Source: Streptomyces sp. AM 4-1-1 (GTDB lineage Bacteria; Actinomycetota; Actinomycetes; Streptomycetales; Streptomycetaceae). Taken from it: a stretch of DNA of 64,000 nucleotides. Numbering within the stretch: position 1 is the stretch's first letter; each line of letters opens with the position of its first letter. Position numbers and translations under genes: made by a program. A model generated the notes under the pieces. It had not been told where the DNA came from. It did not search any database and was given only the letters and a program-made list of their open reading frames with translations. Positions 54,163-63,617 of this stretch are shown piece after piece. The stretch is from contig NZ_CP119145.1 of the NCBI RefSeq assembly GCF_029167625.1, positions 6,758,001-6,822,000 of the forward strand. The letters run 5' to 3'.

Positions 54163-54996
54163 TCAGGCGGAGGCGGTCCAGTGCCGTGGACGCTCCAGGC
54201 CCGCCGGGAGCCTGGTCGCCCGATCACCGCGGGCGGCGTTGAGCTGGGCCTGGGTGAGGAAGAGCGCTCCGGTCAGATCGGCGCCGGCCAGATCGGCGTC
54301 GCGCAGGTCGGCCCCGATCAGGTCGGCGTCACGCAGATCGGCGCCCGAGAGGTCGGCGGCGATCAGACAGGAACCGCGCAGGCTCGCCCCGCGCAGCCCG
54401 GCTCCACGCAGACGGGCTCCCATGAGGTCGGCGCCGCGGTGATCCTTCTTGCGGCCGGGCACGCCGGCGCGGACGAGCTCACTGGCTCGCAGCAGAAGTG
54501 TGTTCACCTCCGCGCGCAGCGCCGCCACGTCCGTCGCGAGGAGGGTCCCGGCCGTGTCCCGGGTCAGTGCGTCGAGGCGTTCAACGGCCCGGCGCAGGTC
54601 CCGGTGGACGGGCCCGGCCGCCGCGAGGTCCAGGGCTTCGGTGGCGTACCGCAGCAGCTCGTGCAGCTGCCGCATGACCGGGAAGACCTCGTACATCGTG
54701 CGGGCCGTACCGGGTTCCTCACGCCAGCCGCGGCCTGCGAACGTGACCTGGGAGACCTTCTGGCCGGCCCCGAAGCAGTCGAAGACCGTGCAGCCCGGAT
54801 AGCCGCTGTCGCGCAGCCGCTCGTGGATGCCGCAGCGGTAGTCCTCCTGGAGATTGCCGCACGGAGTGCCCGCCGCCTTGTTCGCGGCGAAGTCCGCCGA
54901 GCGGGCGAACGGCAGTGCCACGCAGCACAGGCCGAAACAGTTCCCGCAATCGGCCTGAAGGTCTGGGCGGGCGGCGTGGGGCGTTCGCTGTGACAA
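54163..54996 (-). CDS. pentapeptide-repeat protein with Cys-rich N-terminus
   Basis: A 277-residue protein in two parts. Residues 15-75 carry many Cys (DCGNCFGLCCVALPFA, PCGNLQEDYRCGIH, CTVFDCFG), resembling a metal or Fe-S site, and are followed by a helical segment. The C-terminal part (about 185-250) is a pentapeptide-repeat run (ADLMGARLRGAGLRGASLRG, then ADLSGADLRDADLIGADLRD), which folds as a right-handed quadrilateral helix. The N-terminal CxxCxGLCC pattern is found in an actinobacterial pentapeptide subgroup of unknown function. DNA-gyrase protection is known for other pentapeptide proteins only. Confidence 0.85.
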   Translation of the reverse strand: MSQRTPHAARPDLQADCGNCFGLCCVALPFARSADFAANKAAGTPCGNLQEDYRCGIHERLRDSGYPGCTVFDCFGAGQKVSQVTFAGRGWREEPGTARTMYEVFPVMRQLHELLRYATEALDLAAAGPVHRDLRRAVERLDALTRDTAGTLLATDVAALRAEVNTLLLRASELVRAGVPGRKKDHRGADLMGARLRGAGLRGASLRGSCLIAADLSGADLRDADLIGADLRDADLAGADLTGALFLTQAQLNAARGDRATRLPAGLERPRHWTASA

Positions 54997-55400
54997 GGCG
55001 GTTGCTCTCCTGGTGCGGCGCGGGTGGCGGACGTGCGCCTCCCATGATTCCTCAGCGCCGCTCGGGGGTGCTCACGCGGGTTGCGGTGCGCCGGTCCACC
55101 GCCACCCGGGCCGGACGGGCCCTTCGGCCAGGCCGGTCGTCGGCCGTTGTCCCCGCCGTCCGGGGCCGGATGCGGCACCCTGCCCATGACACGCCCGCGA
55201 GGGGCATCCGTCGCACGGCCTCGTCCCGTCCCCGTTCGTTTGTCAAGGCTCGGTGCCGACTCCGATAGAGATCGATTCGACTGCCCTTTGGCCAACTCGA
55301 TTGACGTGGCGCGGTCCCTCCCCTGTGCTGTCCGGTAGCAGATAGGCGCGAAGTCCGGATGTCACACTGCTGGAGGCGGAAGCCTCGACCGGGAGGGGCC
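54997..55400. other. 404-bp divergent intergenic region
   Basis: No gene is seen. The segment 55240-55330 is poorer in GC than its surroundings and probably holds the promoter of the XRE regulator gene at 55401. Confidence 0.45.
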
Positions 55401-56810
55401 ATGTCCGTCGAAACAGCGCAGGCAGTGGAGTCGTGGGCGGAGTTCGGCCGGCACTTGAGGTCCAGGCGCCGACGGGCCGGGTTCACCCAACTGCAGCTCG
55501 GCCGGAGAGTGGGGTACCACCACACCCTCATCAGCAAACTCGAAGGCGGCCTCCGGGAGCCGCCGATCGGTCTGGTGCGCCGGCTCGACTCCGTTCTGGA
55601 GACCGGCGGCGAGCTGGCCGCGATCGTCGCCGCGCCACGCGAAGTGCCGCCCGGCCCCGGCCGTCTTCTGGCTGACCCGACACTCTTCGCCCCGATACCC
55701 GGCGTGGACGCCCCCGGCGACCAGGACGTGCTGGACCCGCTCCTGTGGCCGTCGCGGCTGCCCGCCGAGGGGCTCGCGTGTCCGCTGCACGGCAACGCGG
55801 GCTGCGCGGTGCCCGACCGGCGTGAGGTACCGGCCCTCGTCAACGGGTTGGCCTCGCCGCACGACCGATTCACCGATGACGCGGGCACGGAGTCCGAGCT
55901 GCTGCACGGGCTCACCGCCGTCCTGGCCTGCCTGATCCGTGAGGCGCTGCACCACGTCACCGCCGACGGTGTGGCCACCGTGGAACGGCTGCTGCGCGTC
56001 GTGGTGCGGTGGGCCGAGGAGGTCAACTCCAACGGGCGCCTGCCGTACGGGCAGTTGCGGCTCGCCGCTCAGTACGCCCAGGTCGCCGGACGGCTGCGGA
56101 TGCAGCGCGGCCAGAGCAGCATCGGCATGGCCTGGTTCGGCCACGGTCTGCGGTGGGCGGACGCCGTCCACGACGCCCCGGCGCGAGCGACCCTGCTCAG
56201 CGACATGTGCACCCTGGTACGGCTCGACCAGGACGCCGGATCGACGCTCGTGTACGCGCGGGCCATCGGCGCGGTGGACGCCCAGCGCCGGTGGATCGCC
56301 ACCCTCTCGTCCCTGTACCAGGCGCGCGGGCACGCGCTCAACCGCGACGCCGCCGAGTGCCGCAGACACATCACCATGGCCCGGCGCAAGTTCGCCCGGC
56401 TCGACCAGCGGGACCGTCTGGAGGCGCCCTGGCTGTCCGGCGCCGAGGGCGAGATGCGGGTGGAGTCGGCGATCGGCGGAGCCCTGCGCGACCTCGCCGC
56501 GACGACCGGCGACCGCGGGACGGCCCGGCGGGCCGTCGACGCCACCGAGCTGTCGCGCGCCCGGCTGCCGCCCCTGATGCGCGCGACCCGGCTGCTGCTC
56601 ACCCTGCGCCTCGCCGACTGCTGGGCGTGTGCGGGCGACCCCGGCGCGGCGGTCGCCCTGGCGGCCCCGGTGCTCAAGGAGGCCGTGCGCTCACAGGAGT
56701 TGATGATCACCGCCGAGCTGCGCGGGCTGCACGGCAGACTCACCGGGAAATGGGGCGACCTTCCGGAGGTCAGGGAGTACCGCGAACAGCTGCTGGACGC
56801 GGGGGTTTGA
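55401..56810 (+). CDS. XRE family helix-turn-helix regulator with TPR-like C-terminal region
   Basis: From ATG 55401 (GGGAGGGG just upstream) the product is 469 residues. The HTH near residues 15-60 reads FGRHLRSRRRRAGFTQLQLG then RRVGYHHTLISKLEGGLREP. The remainder is helical with TPR-like repeats (IGMAWFGHGLRWADAVHDAP; GHALNRDAAECRRHITMARR). This is the typical Streptomyces regulator type that may bind small ligands or peptides. The target genes are not evident; the next gene is the secreted double protease. Confidence 0.82.
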   Translation: MSVETAQAVESWAEFGRHLRSRRRRAGFTQLQLGRRVGYHHTLISKLEGGLREPPIGLVRRLDSVLETGGELAAIVAAPREVPPGPGRLLADPTLFAPIPGVDAPGDQDVLDPLLWPSRLPAEGLACPLHGNAGCAVPDRREVPALVNGLASPHDRFTDDAGTESELLHGLTAVLACLIREALHHVTADGVATVERLLRVVVRWAEEVNSNGRLPYGQLRLAAQYAQVAGRLRMQRGQSSIGMAWFGHGLRWADAVHDAPARATLLSDMCTLVRLDQDAGSTLVYARAIGAVDAQRRWIATLSSLYQARGHALNRDAAECRRHITMARRKFARLDQRDRLEAPWLSGAEGEMRVESAIGGALRDLAATTGDRGTARRAVDATELSRARLPPLMRATRLLLTLRLADCWACAGDPGAAVALAAPVLKEAVRSQELMITAELRGLHGRLTGKWGDLPEVREYREQLLDAGV

Positions 56811-57040
56811 GGTCCGGACCGTCCCGGTTCCGCTTGCCAGATTTTGACAGGCCGTGACGGCGGCCCGCAATCCGTTGACCCGGGCGCGGGTCGGTGTGAG
56901 TGTTCGGCCAGCCCAAGCCATGACATGCCACCGTCAGCGGGTCGGGCGGAGACACCGCTGCGTCCGTGAAAGCGGACCCTCGACGTGTGGCCGGCCTGGG
57001 CGACCGAACAGAGCCTCAACACCTCTCACAAGGAGCCACG

Positions 57041-60000
57041 ATGCTTAGAAAGATGGCGGTGGCCGGGATATCCCTGGCCGTGACGCTCGGGGGGGTGGTG
57101 GTGCCGGCCTCCTTCGCCTCGGCCTCGGCTCCGGCCGCCGCATCCCCCGCGAGCAAGCCGACCCCCGTCGCGATGGCCGTCTCCGCCGCCGACCAGGCCG
57201 CGCGCAGCGGTGTCGACGCACTCGCCAAGGGGCCCGAGGAGCAGTACGACCGCGCCCAGGTCACGCCCTGGGTGAAGGGCCTGTACTCCGTCGCGTACGA
57301 GCGCACCTACCGCGGTCTGCCCGTCGTGGGCGGCGACGCGGTCGTCCTCGCCGACGGCAACGGAAAGGTCCGCTCGGTCCACTCCGCCACCAAGGCCCGG
57401 ATCTCGGTCTCCACCAAGGCCGGGATCACGGCGGACCAGGCGGTCGCGACCAGCCGCGCCCAGCTCCCGTCGGTTGACAAGGTCGACTCCAAGCGCCTCG
57501 TGGTCCGGGTCAAGGACAACGTCTCCACGCTCGCGTGGGAGACCGTGCTGACCGGACGCACCAAGGCGAACGTGCCCAGCACACTGCACGTCTTCGTGGA
57601 CGCGCGCACCGGCAAGGTCGTCGACAGCTACGACGACGTGCGGGCGGGCACCGGCAACAGCAAGTGGAACGGCCCGAACCCCCTGACCATCGACACCTCC
57701 CGGTCGGGCAGCAACTACGTGCTGAAGGACACCACCCGCCCCGGGCTCCAGTGCTCCGACTACAACGGCGGCGTGTTCACCAAGGCCACCGACAGCTGGG
57801 GCACCGGTAACCCCACGAGCAGGGAAACCGGTTGCGTCGACGTGATGTTCGCGGCGCAAAAAGAATGGGACATGCTCAGGGACTGGCTCGGCCGCAACGG
57901 CCACAACGGCAACGGCGGCAGCTGGCCGGTGCGCGTGGGCCTCAACGACCTGAACGCGTACTGGGACGGCTCCACGATCACCATCGGCCACAACAGCGCC
58001 AACGAGTGGATCGCCGGAATCGACGTGGTGGGCCACGAGTTCGGCCACGGCCTCGACCAGTACACCCCCGGCGGCGCGAACAACGAGCGCGGCCTGGGCG
58101 AGGGTACCGGCGACATCATGGGCGCCCTGACCGAGGCGTACGCCAACGAGCCGGCCCCGTACGACACCCCCGACTACACCGTCGGCGAGATGATCAACCT
58201 CCAGGGCCGCGGTCCGATCCGCAACATGTACAACCCGAGCCTGGTCAGCAACGACCCCAACTGCTACTCCGCGTCGATCCCCTCGACCGAGGAGCACAAG
58301 GCGGCCGGACCGCTGAACCACTGGTTCTACCTGCTGGCCGAGGGGTCCAACCCCGGCGGCGGCAAGCCCTCCAGCCCCACCTGCAACAACCAGCAGGTGA
58401 CCGGCGTGGGCATCCAGAACGCCGGCAAGGTCTTCTACGGCGGCATGCTGCTCAAGACCAGCGGCATGACGTACAAGCGCTACCGCACCGCCACGCTGAG
58501 TTCGGCGAAGAGCCTGGACGCCAGCTGTGGTCTGTTCAACGCGACCAAGGCGGCCTGGGACGCGGTCAGCCTTCCGGCCCAGGCCGGTGACCCGACCTGC
58601 ACCTCGCAGCAGACCGACTTCTCGCTGGCGCTCAGCCCGTCCTCGGGCAACGTCGAGGCGGGATCGTCGGCGAGCGCCACGGTCAACACCAGCACCGTCT
58701 CCGGCAGCGCCCAGCAGGTCTCGCTGACCGCGTCGGGCACCCCCGCGGGTGTGAACGTCTCCTTCAGCCCGGCGACGGTCACCTCCGGCGGCAACTCCAC
58801 GATGACGGTCTCCACCTCGGCCTCCGCGGCCGCCGGGACCTACTCGATCACCGTCACGGGCACCGCGGGCACCAAGACCCACACCGCCCAGTACACGCTG
58901 AAGGTCGGTGGCGGCAACACCCCGACCACCCCGCCGGACGTCGACGTGGCCAAGGTGCAGGCGCACCTGACGCAGCTCAACACCATCGCCACGCAGAACG
59001 GTGGTAACCGCCGCTCCACCGGCGCCGGTTACACCGCCTCGCTCGCGTACGTCAAGGGCAAGCTCCAGGCCGCCGGTTACACCGTCACCGAGCAGACCTG
59101 CACCTCCGGCTGCACCGCCGGCTCGGGCAACAACCTGATCGCCGAATGGCCGCAGGGCAACGCCAACAGCGTCTACATGTTCGGCGCGCACCTCGACAGC
59201 GTGTCGGCCGGTCCGGGCATCAACGACAACGGCTCCGGTTCCGCCGCGCTCCTGGAGGCGGCGCTGACCCTGGCGCAGAACAACCCGACGATGACCAACC
59301 GGGTCCGGTTCGCGTGGTGGACCGACGAGGAAGCGGGCATGAAGGGCTCCGACTTCTACGCCCGGACGCTCGCCACCACCGAGCGCGCCAAGATCAAGGC
59401 GTACTACAACTTCGACATGGTCGCCTCGACCAACGCCGGTTACTTCATCAACAACGTGAACTCGGCGGCCTCGGTCCCGATGAAGGAGTACTGGACCTCG
59501 CTCAACCTCGCCCCGCAGGAGAACGTCGAGGGCCAGGGCCGTTCGGACGACTACTCCTTCCAGAAGGTCGGTGTCCCGACCTCGGGCTACGCCACCGGTG
59601 CTTCGGCCGTGAAGTCCGCTGCCGAGGCCGCCAAGTGGGGCGGCACCGCGGGCCGCGGCTACGACCCGTGCTACCACTCCTCCTGTGACACCACCAGCAA
59701 CATCAACGCCACCGCGCTGAACCGCAGCGTCGACGGCATCGCCTACACGATCTGGAAGACCTCCGTCGGGGACACGCCCGCGCCGACGAACGACTTCTCG
59801 ATCTCCGCCAACCCGTCCTCGGGCACGGTCCAGGCCGGTTCCTCCGCCACGGTCACCGTCTCCACCGCCACCACCAGTGGCAACGCGCAGAACGTGAGCC
59901 TGTCGGCGTCGGGTGCGCCGAACGGTGTGAGCGTGTCGTTCAGCCCGTCCTCGGTGACCTCGGGCCAGTCCTCCTCCGCCACCGTCCAGGTCGCGGCGGG

Positions 60001-60241
60001 CACGGTCGGCGGGACCTACACCCTGACCTTCACCGGTACGGGTGCGGTCAGCCACACCACCACCTACACCCTGACGGTGCCCGGCGGTGGCGGCGGGGAG
60101 ACCAGCTGGCAGCTGGGCGGCACCTACAAGGCGGGTGACGTCGTGACGTACAACGGCGTCAGCTACCGGTGCCTCCAGGGCCACACCGCCTACCAGGGCT
60201 GGGAGCCGCCGAACGTTCCCGCCCTGTGGCAGGCCATCTGA
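57041..60241 (+). CDS. secreted M4 (thermolysin-type) - M28 aminopeptidase fusion with chitin-binding-like tail
   Basis: From ATG 57041 (AAGGAG 6 bases upstream) the product is 1066 residues. The order is a signal peptide (cleavage near SASA), an FTP-type propeptide (about 60-210), and an M4 catalytic domain with HEFGH at 332-336 and the third zinc ligand E354 in [10 protein letters not shown] bacterial Ig-like repeat follows (about 527-620), then an M28 zinc aminopeptidase domain with AHLDSV (H717, D719), [12 protein letters not shown] and [10 protein letters not shown] (E763). A second Ig-like repeat (about 916-1010) and a CBM5/12-like module ([17 protein letters not shown], then [15 protein letters not shown]) end the protein. 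An endo- and an exopeptidase in one chain should degrade protein processively, held on chitin or cell wall. Confidence 0.9.
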   Translation: MLRKMAVAGISLAVTLGGVVVPASFASASAPAAASPASKPTPVAMAVSAADQAARSGVDALAKGPEEQYDRAQVTPWVKGLYSVAYERTYRGLPVVGGDAVVLADGNGKVRSVHSATKARISVSTKAGITADQAVATSRAQLPSVDKVDSKRLVVRVKDNVSTLAWETVLTGRTKANVPSTLHVFVDARTGKVVDSYDDVRAGTGNSKWNGPNPLTIDTSRSGSNYVLKDTTRPGLQCSDYNGGVFTKATDSWGTGNPTSRETGCVDVMFAAQKEWDMLRDWLGRNGHNGNGGSWPVRVGLNDLNAYWDGSTITIGHNSANEWIAGIDVVGHEFGHGLDQYTPGGANNERGLGEGTGDIMGALTEAYANEPAPYDTPDYTVGEMINLQGRGPIRNMYNPSLVSNDPNCYSASIPSTEEHKAAGPLNHWFYLLAEGSNPGGGKPSSPTCNNQQVTGVGIQNAGKVFYGGMLLKTSGMTYKRYRTATLSSAKSLDASCGLFNATKAAWDAVSLPAQAGDPTCTSQQTDFSLALSPSSGNVEAGSSASATVNTSTVSGSAQQVSLTASGTPAGVNVSFSPATVTSGGNSTMTVSTSASAAAGTYSITVTGTAGTKTHTAQYTLKVGGGNTPTTPPDVDVAKVQAHLTQLNTIATQNGGNRRSTGAGYTASLAYVKGKLQAAGYTVTEQTCTSGCTAGSGNNLIAEWPQGNANSVYMFGAHLDSVSAGPGINDNGSGSAALLEAALTLAQNNPTMTNRVRFAWWTDEEAGMKGSDFYARTLATTERAKIKAYYNFDMVASTNAGYFINNVNSAASVPMKEYWTSLNLAPQENVEGQGRSDDYSFQKVGVPTSGYATGASAVKSAAEAAKWGGTAGRGYDPCYHSSCDTTSNINATALNRSVDGIAYTIWKTSVGDTPAPTNDFSISANPSSGTVQAGSSATVTVSTATTSGNAQNVSLSASGAPNGVSVSFSPSSVTSGQSSSATVQVAAGTVGGTYTLTFTGTGAVSHTTTYTLTVPGGGGGETSWQLGGTYKAGDVVTYNGVSYRCLQGHTAYQGWEPPNVPALWQAI

Positions 60242-60291
60242 GGAGATCCGCTGCCGACGGCCCTGACACGGGGCGCCCGGCAGCCCCATGA

Positions 60292-60319
60292 GGTGGTGGG
60301 GTGACCGCACCCCACCACC
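60292..60319 (+). terminator. terminator of the protease gene
   Basis: An 11-bp perfect stem GGTGGTGGGGT / ACCCCACCACC with a 6-base loop, about 50 bases after the stop. Confidence 0.78.
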
Positions 60320-60444
60320 CCGTGGAAGCACCGCACCGCCCCGGCGGGCCCCGAGGAACGGGCCGGCCGGGGCGGTGTCCGTGTCCACCGCGTCATCGCA
60401 CGCGCGACGTTCACCGCGCCGGCGGGCGCGTCACGTCCACCGCG

Positions 60445-61179
60445 TCACCGGGCGCGCGACCCGGCCTCCCGTACGAGAGCGTCGAAAAGGCCATGCTGGG
60501 CGCGATCGTGGTGCGCGGTGTCCTCCGGATGCCACTGAACTCCGGTGAACCAGCCCTCGTTCGACGGGAGTTCGAGCGCTTCGACGGTCCCGTCGGCAGC
60601 GGTGGCGCAGACCCTCAGGCCCCGGCCCAGGCGCTCGACGCGCTGGTGGTGGTAGCAGGAGACGTCCACCTTCCCGACACCCGCCGCCCGTGCGACGACC
60701 GAGCCCGGCGCCAGCTCGACCGGGTGCACGACATGACGGTGCTCGCGTTCCGGGCCCCCCATGTCCTGGGCCAGGGTGCCGCCCAGCACGGTGTTCACGA
60801 CCTGGAGGCCGCGGCAGACCGCCAGCAGCGGCATCCCCAGTCGCAGTGCCTGCCGGGCGGCCTCCAGATCGAAACCGTCCTGCTGGTCGTCGACGTCGTA
60901 GACGCTCTCATGGGCCGGTCCGGCGCCGTACCGGCCGGGGGCGATGTCCCCGCCCCCGGGCAGCAGCACCCCGTCGAAGCGCCCGAGCCGGTCGGCCACC
61001 TCGCCGGGATCGGCGCTGCCGTCGGGCGCGTGCGGATGGATCGTCGCGGGCTCGCCGCCCGCCCGCCAGACCGCCTCGACCAGTGCGCGGGCGTTGACCT
61101 CGGCGGCGTACCGAAGGGCGGACGTCCCGGCGGCGAAGCGGGCCGGGATCGCGATCAGCGGCCGTACGGGACGGCTCAC
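60445..61179 (-). CDS. gamma-glutamyl-gamma-aminobutyrate hydrolase (PuuD-like class I amidotransferase)
   Basis: A GTG at 61179 overlaps the stop of the aldehyde dehydrogenase gene (GTGA) and gives 244 residues. The class I glutamine-amidotransferase core has the nucleophile in LLAVCRGLQVVNTVLGGTLA and the His-Glu pair in GVQWHPEDTA; DGVLLPGGGDIAP precedes it. PuuD-type enzymes hydrolyse gamma-glutamyl amides during putrescine breakdown. It is the last gene of a four-gene operon, and the aldehyde dehydrogenase before it also has a Puu-pathway relative (PuuC). Confidence 0.85.
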   Translation of the reverse strand: MSRPVRPLIAIPARFAAGTSALRYAAEVNARALVEAVWRAGGEPATIHPHAPDGSADPGEVADRLGRFDGVLLPGGGDIAPGRYGAGPAHESVYDVDDQQDGFDLEAARQALRLGMPLLAVCRGLQVVNTVLGGTLAQDMGGPEREHRHVVHPVELAPGSVVARAAGVGKVDVSCYHHQRVERLGRGLRVCATAADGTVEALELPSNEGWFTGVQWHPEDTAHHDRAQHGLFDALVREAGSRAR

Positions 61180-62666
61180 AGCTGGATCCAGGTCGTCTTG
61201 AGTTCGGTGTACTTCTCCAGGGCGTGCGCGGACTTGTCCCGGCCGTTGCCGGACTGCTTCATCCCGCCGAACGGAACGGTGAGGTCGCCCTCCTCGTAGC
61301 AGTTCACCCACACCGTCCCCGCCCTGAGGGCGCGGGAGACCTTGTGGGCCGTGGACAGGTCCGACGTCCACACCCCGGCCGCCAGACCGTACTCGGTGGC
61401 GTTGGCCAGGGCCACGGCCTCGTCGAGTCCGTCGAAGGTGAGGACGGACAGCACCGGCCCGAAGATCTCCTCGCGGGCCAGCCGGGACCCCGGCGCGACC
61501 CGGTCGAAGACGGTCGGCTCCATGAAGCTGCCGCCCGAACCGGTCAGGGTCCGCGCGCCGCCGCAGCGCAGCCGCGCGCCCTCCTCCCGGCCGTCCCCGA
61601 CATGGGCCAGCACCCGCCGCAGATGGTCCTCGCCGACGAGCGCGCCCATCTCCGTCGCGGGATCGAGGGGATCTCCGACCCGCAGCGCACGGGCGTGGTC
61701 CACGACGGCCTCGGTCACCTGCTCGGCGACCGAGGAGTGCACCAGCAGCCGCGAGGGGGCGGTGCACATCTCACCCTGGTTGAAGAAGATGCCCCAGGCC
61801 GCGGTGGCGGCGGCCTTCGCCAGATCGGGGGCGTCCGGGAGGATGATGTTGGGCGACTTGCCTCCGAGCTCCAGCCAGACCCGCTTGAGATTGGAGTCGG
61901 CCGCGTACCGCAGGAAGTGCCGCCCGACGGCGGTGGAGCCGGTGAACGCCAGGACGTCGACGCCCGGGTGCAGTCCGATGGCGCGTCCCGCCGTCGGACC
62001 GTCGCCGGTGACGACGTTGAGCACCCCCGGCGGCAGCCCCGCCTCGGTCGCCAGCCGTCCGAGCAGCAGCGCGGACAGCGGTGAGGACTCCGAGGGCTTC
62101 AGGACGACGGTGCATCCCGCGGCGAGCGCCGGGGCGACCTTCCAGGAGGCCAGCGTCAGGGGGAAGTTCCAGGGCACGACGGCGCCGACGACACCCGCCG
62201 GCTCCCGGGTGACGAGCGCGAGCGCGTCCGGCGCGGTGTGCGGGGCCTCGTCGGTGAGCTTGTCCGCCAACTGCCCGTACCAGCGGAACGTGTTGACGGC
62301 GGCGCGCAGTTCGATGTCGTACGCGTCGGTGACGGGCTTGCCCATCTCCAGACTGACGGTCAGCGCCAGCCGCTCGCGGTGCCGCTCCAGCGAATCCGCG
62401 ACGCGCAGCAGGACCCGCCCGCGCTCCACGGGGGCCATGCGCGGCCAGGGGCCCGAGTCGAACGCGGCACGGGCCGCGGCGACGGCAAGGCCGACCTCCG
62501 CCTCCCGCGCGTCGGCGACCCGGGTCAGGACCCGCCCGTCACGGGGTGAGACGACCGGGAAGGCGGCGCCGCCGCCCGCCTCGTCCTTCCCGTCGATGTG
62601 GTGGTACGAGGGCAGGTCCAGCGACTTCGCCCGGGACAGCAGTTCCTCGTGGGTGGCGTCCAGCAT
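61176..62666 (-). CDS. NAD(P)-dependent aldehyde dehydrogenase (PuuC/HpaE-like)
   Basis: From ATG 62666 (GGAGGAG upstream) the product is 496 residues, the normal length. Motifs are VVPWNFPLTLASWKVAPALA, FTGSTAVGRHF, the catalytic Glu in LELGGKSPNIIL and the catalytic Cys in NQGEMCTAPSRL, ending PFGGMKQSGNGRDKSAHALE. The C-terminal form resembles gamma-glutamyl-aminobutyraldehyde dehydrogenases; carboxymethyl-hydroxymuconic semialdehyde dehydrogenases are close relatives. Its neighbours include both a PuuD-like hydrolase and an extradiol ring-cleavage set, so either substrate class is possible. Confidence 0.88.
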   Translation of the reverse strand: MLDATHEELLSRAKSLDLPSYHHIDGKDEAGGGAAFPVVSPRDGRVLTRVADAREAEVGLAVAAARAAFDSGPWPRMAPVERGRVLLRVADSLERHRERLALTVSLEMGKPVTDAYDIELRAAVNTFRWYGQLADKLTDEAPHTAPDALALVTREPAGVVGAVVPWNFPLTLASWKVAPALAAGCTVVLKPSESSPLSALLLGRLATEAGLPPGVLNVVTGDGPTAGRAIGLHPGVDVLAFTGSTAVGRHFLRYAADSNLKRVWLELGGKSPNIILPDAPDLAKAAATAAWGIFFNQGEMCTAPSRLLVHSSVAEQVTEAVVDHARALRVGDPLDPATEMGALVGEDHLRRVLAHVGDGREEGARLRCGGARTLTGSGGSFMEPTVFDRVAPGSRLAREEIFGPVLSVLTFDGLDEAVALANATEYGLAAGVWTSDLSTAHKVSRALRAGTVWVNCYEEGDLTVPFGGMKQSGNGRDKSAHALEKYTELKTTWIQL

Positions 62667-62770
62667 GCGCCTCCTCCGTTTCTGTGAGCGCGGTGTGCCG
62701 GCAGGCCCCGCGCGCGCCCGGGGCCGCCGCGCCGGTCTCGGCCCGACCGGACCGGCGGCCCCGGGACACG

Positions 62771-63616
62771 TCAGCGCCTGGGCGCTCTGACACCGCGGAA
62801 CTCCCAGTCGCCGCCCAGCGCGGTGGACAGGACCTCCTCGGACTCGGTGGGCTGCGCCCCGACGTCCGTACGGATCGCGGTGGGTCCGGTGACGATCCGG
62901 TTGGTCAGCCGGCCCAGACCCTCGACCTCCACCTCGACGAGGTCGCCGGGCCGCACGGGGCGCGAGTTGGCCGGTGTGCCGGACAGCAGCACGTCGCCCG
63001 GGTACAGGGTGATGGTGCGGGCGATGTCCGCGACGAGATAGTGCATGTCCCACTCCATCTCGTCGGTCGAACCGTCCTGCACCACCTCGCCGTTGACGTA
63101 GGTGCGCAGGTACTTGCCGTGGAAGTCCCAGTCGGTGACCAGGCCGGGGCCGAGCGGGCAGAGGGTGTCGGAACCCTTGACGCGCAGCATGGAACCGGCG
63201 TCGGTGTCCCGGAAGTCGTGCAGACCGTAGTCGTTGGCGACGGTGTACCCGGCGATGTACGCCCCCGCCTCGTCCGGGGAGATGTTGCGGCAGGTCCTGC
63301 CGATGACGATGGCCACCTCTCCCTCGTAGTTGAGCCAGGTGCAGCCCTCCGGGCGGACGATCGCGCCGCCGTGGGAGTTGAGGGAAGAGGTGGGCTTGTG
63401 GAAGTACGTCGGCGCCGGGGTCAGCCGGGTTTGGAACTCCTCCACCCGGCTGCGGTGGTTGAGGTGGACCGCGATGATCTTCGAGGGTACGACCGGGGGC
63501 AGGTGCCGGGCGTCGTCCGCCTTGACGCGGCGGCCGTCGCCCGCGACCAGCTCGTCGCCGTCACGGACGGTCTCGACGGCGGCCCCGTCGAGGAGGATGC
63601 GACGGTACTCGGGCAT
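62771..63616 (-). CDS. fumarylacetoacetate hydrolase family protein (HpcE/HpaG-like)
   Basis: From ATG 63616 the product is 281 residues. FAH-fold features include the mixed metal site in NYEGEVAIVIGR (Glu-x-Glu) and NDYGLHDFRDTD, with KPTSSLNSHG and KGSDTLCPLGPGLVTDWDFH, and GDVLLSGTPANSRPVRPGD near the end. Relatives are the 2-hydroxyhepta-2,4-diene-1,7-dioate isomerase/decarboxylases that act after homoprotocatechuate ring cleavage. The dioxygenase gene ends one base before its start, so they are coupled. Confidence 0.88.
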   Translation of the reverse strand: MPEYRRILLDGAAVETVRDGDELVAGDGRRVKADDARHLPPVVPSKIIAVHLNHRSRVEEFQTRLTPAPTYFHKPTSSLNSHGGAIVRPEGCTWLNYEGEVAIVIGRTCRNISPDEAGAYIAGYTVANDYGLHDFRDTDAGSMLRVKGSDTLCPLGPGLVTDWDFHGKYLRTYVNGEVVQDGSTDEMEWDMHYLVADIARTITLYPGDVLLSGTPANSRPVRPGDLVEVEVEGLGRLTNRIVTGPTAIRTDVGAQPTESEEVLSTALGGDWEFRGVRAPRR

Positions 63617-63617
63617 G

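Noticed and set aside
57026..60388. 1120-codon minus-strand open frame opposite the double protease
   Set aside because: It is an antisense GC-bias artefact. The plus strand carries signal peptide, zinc motifs and repeats; the minus translation has none.
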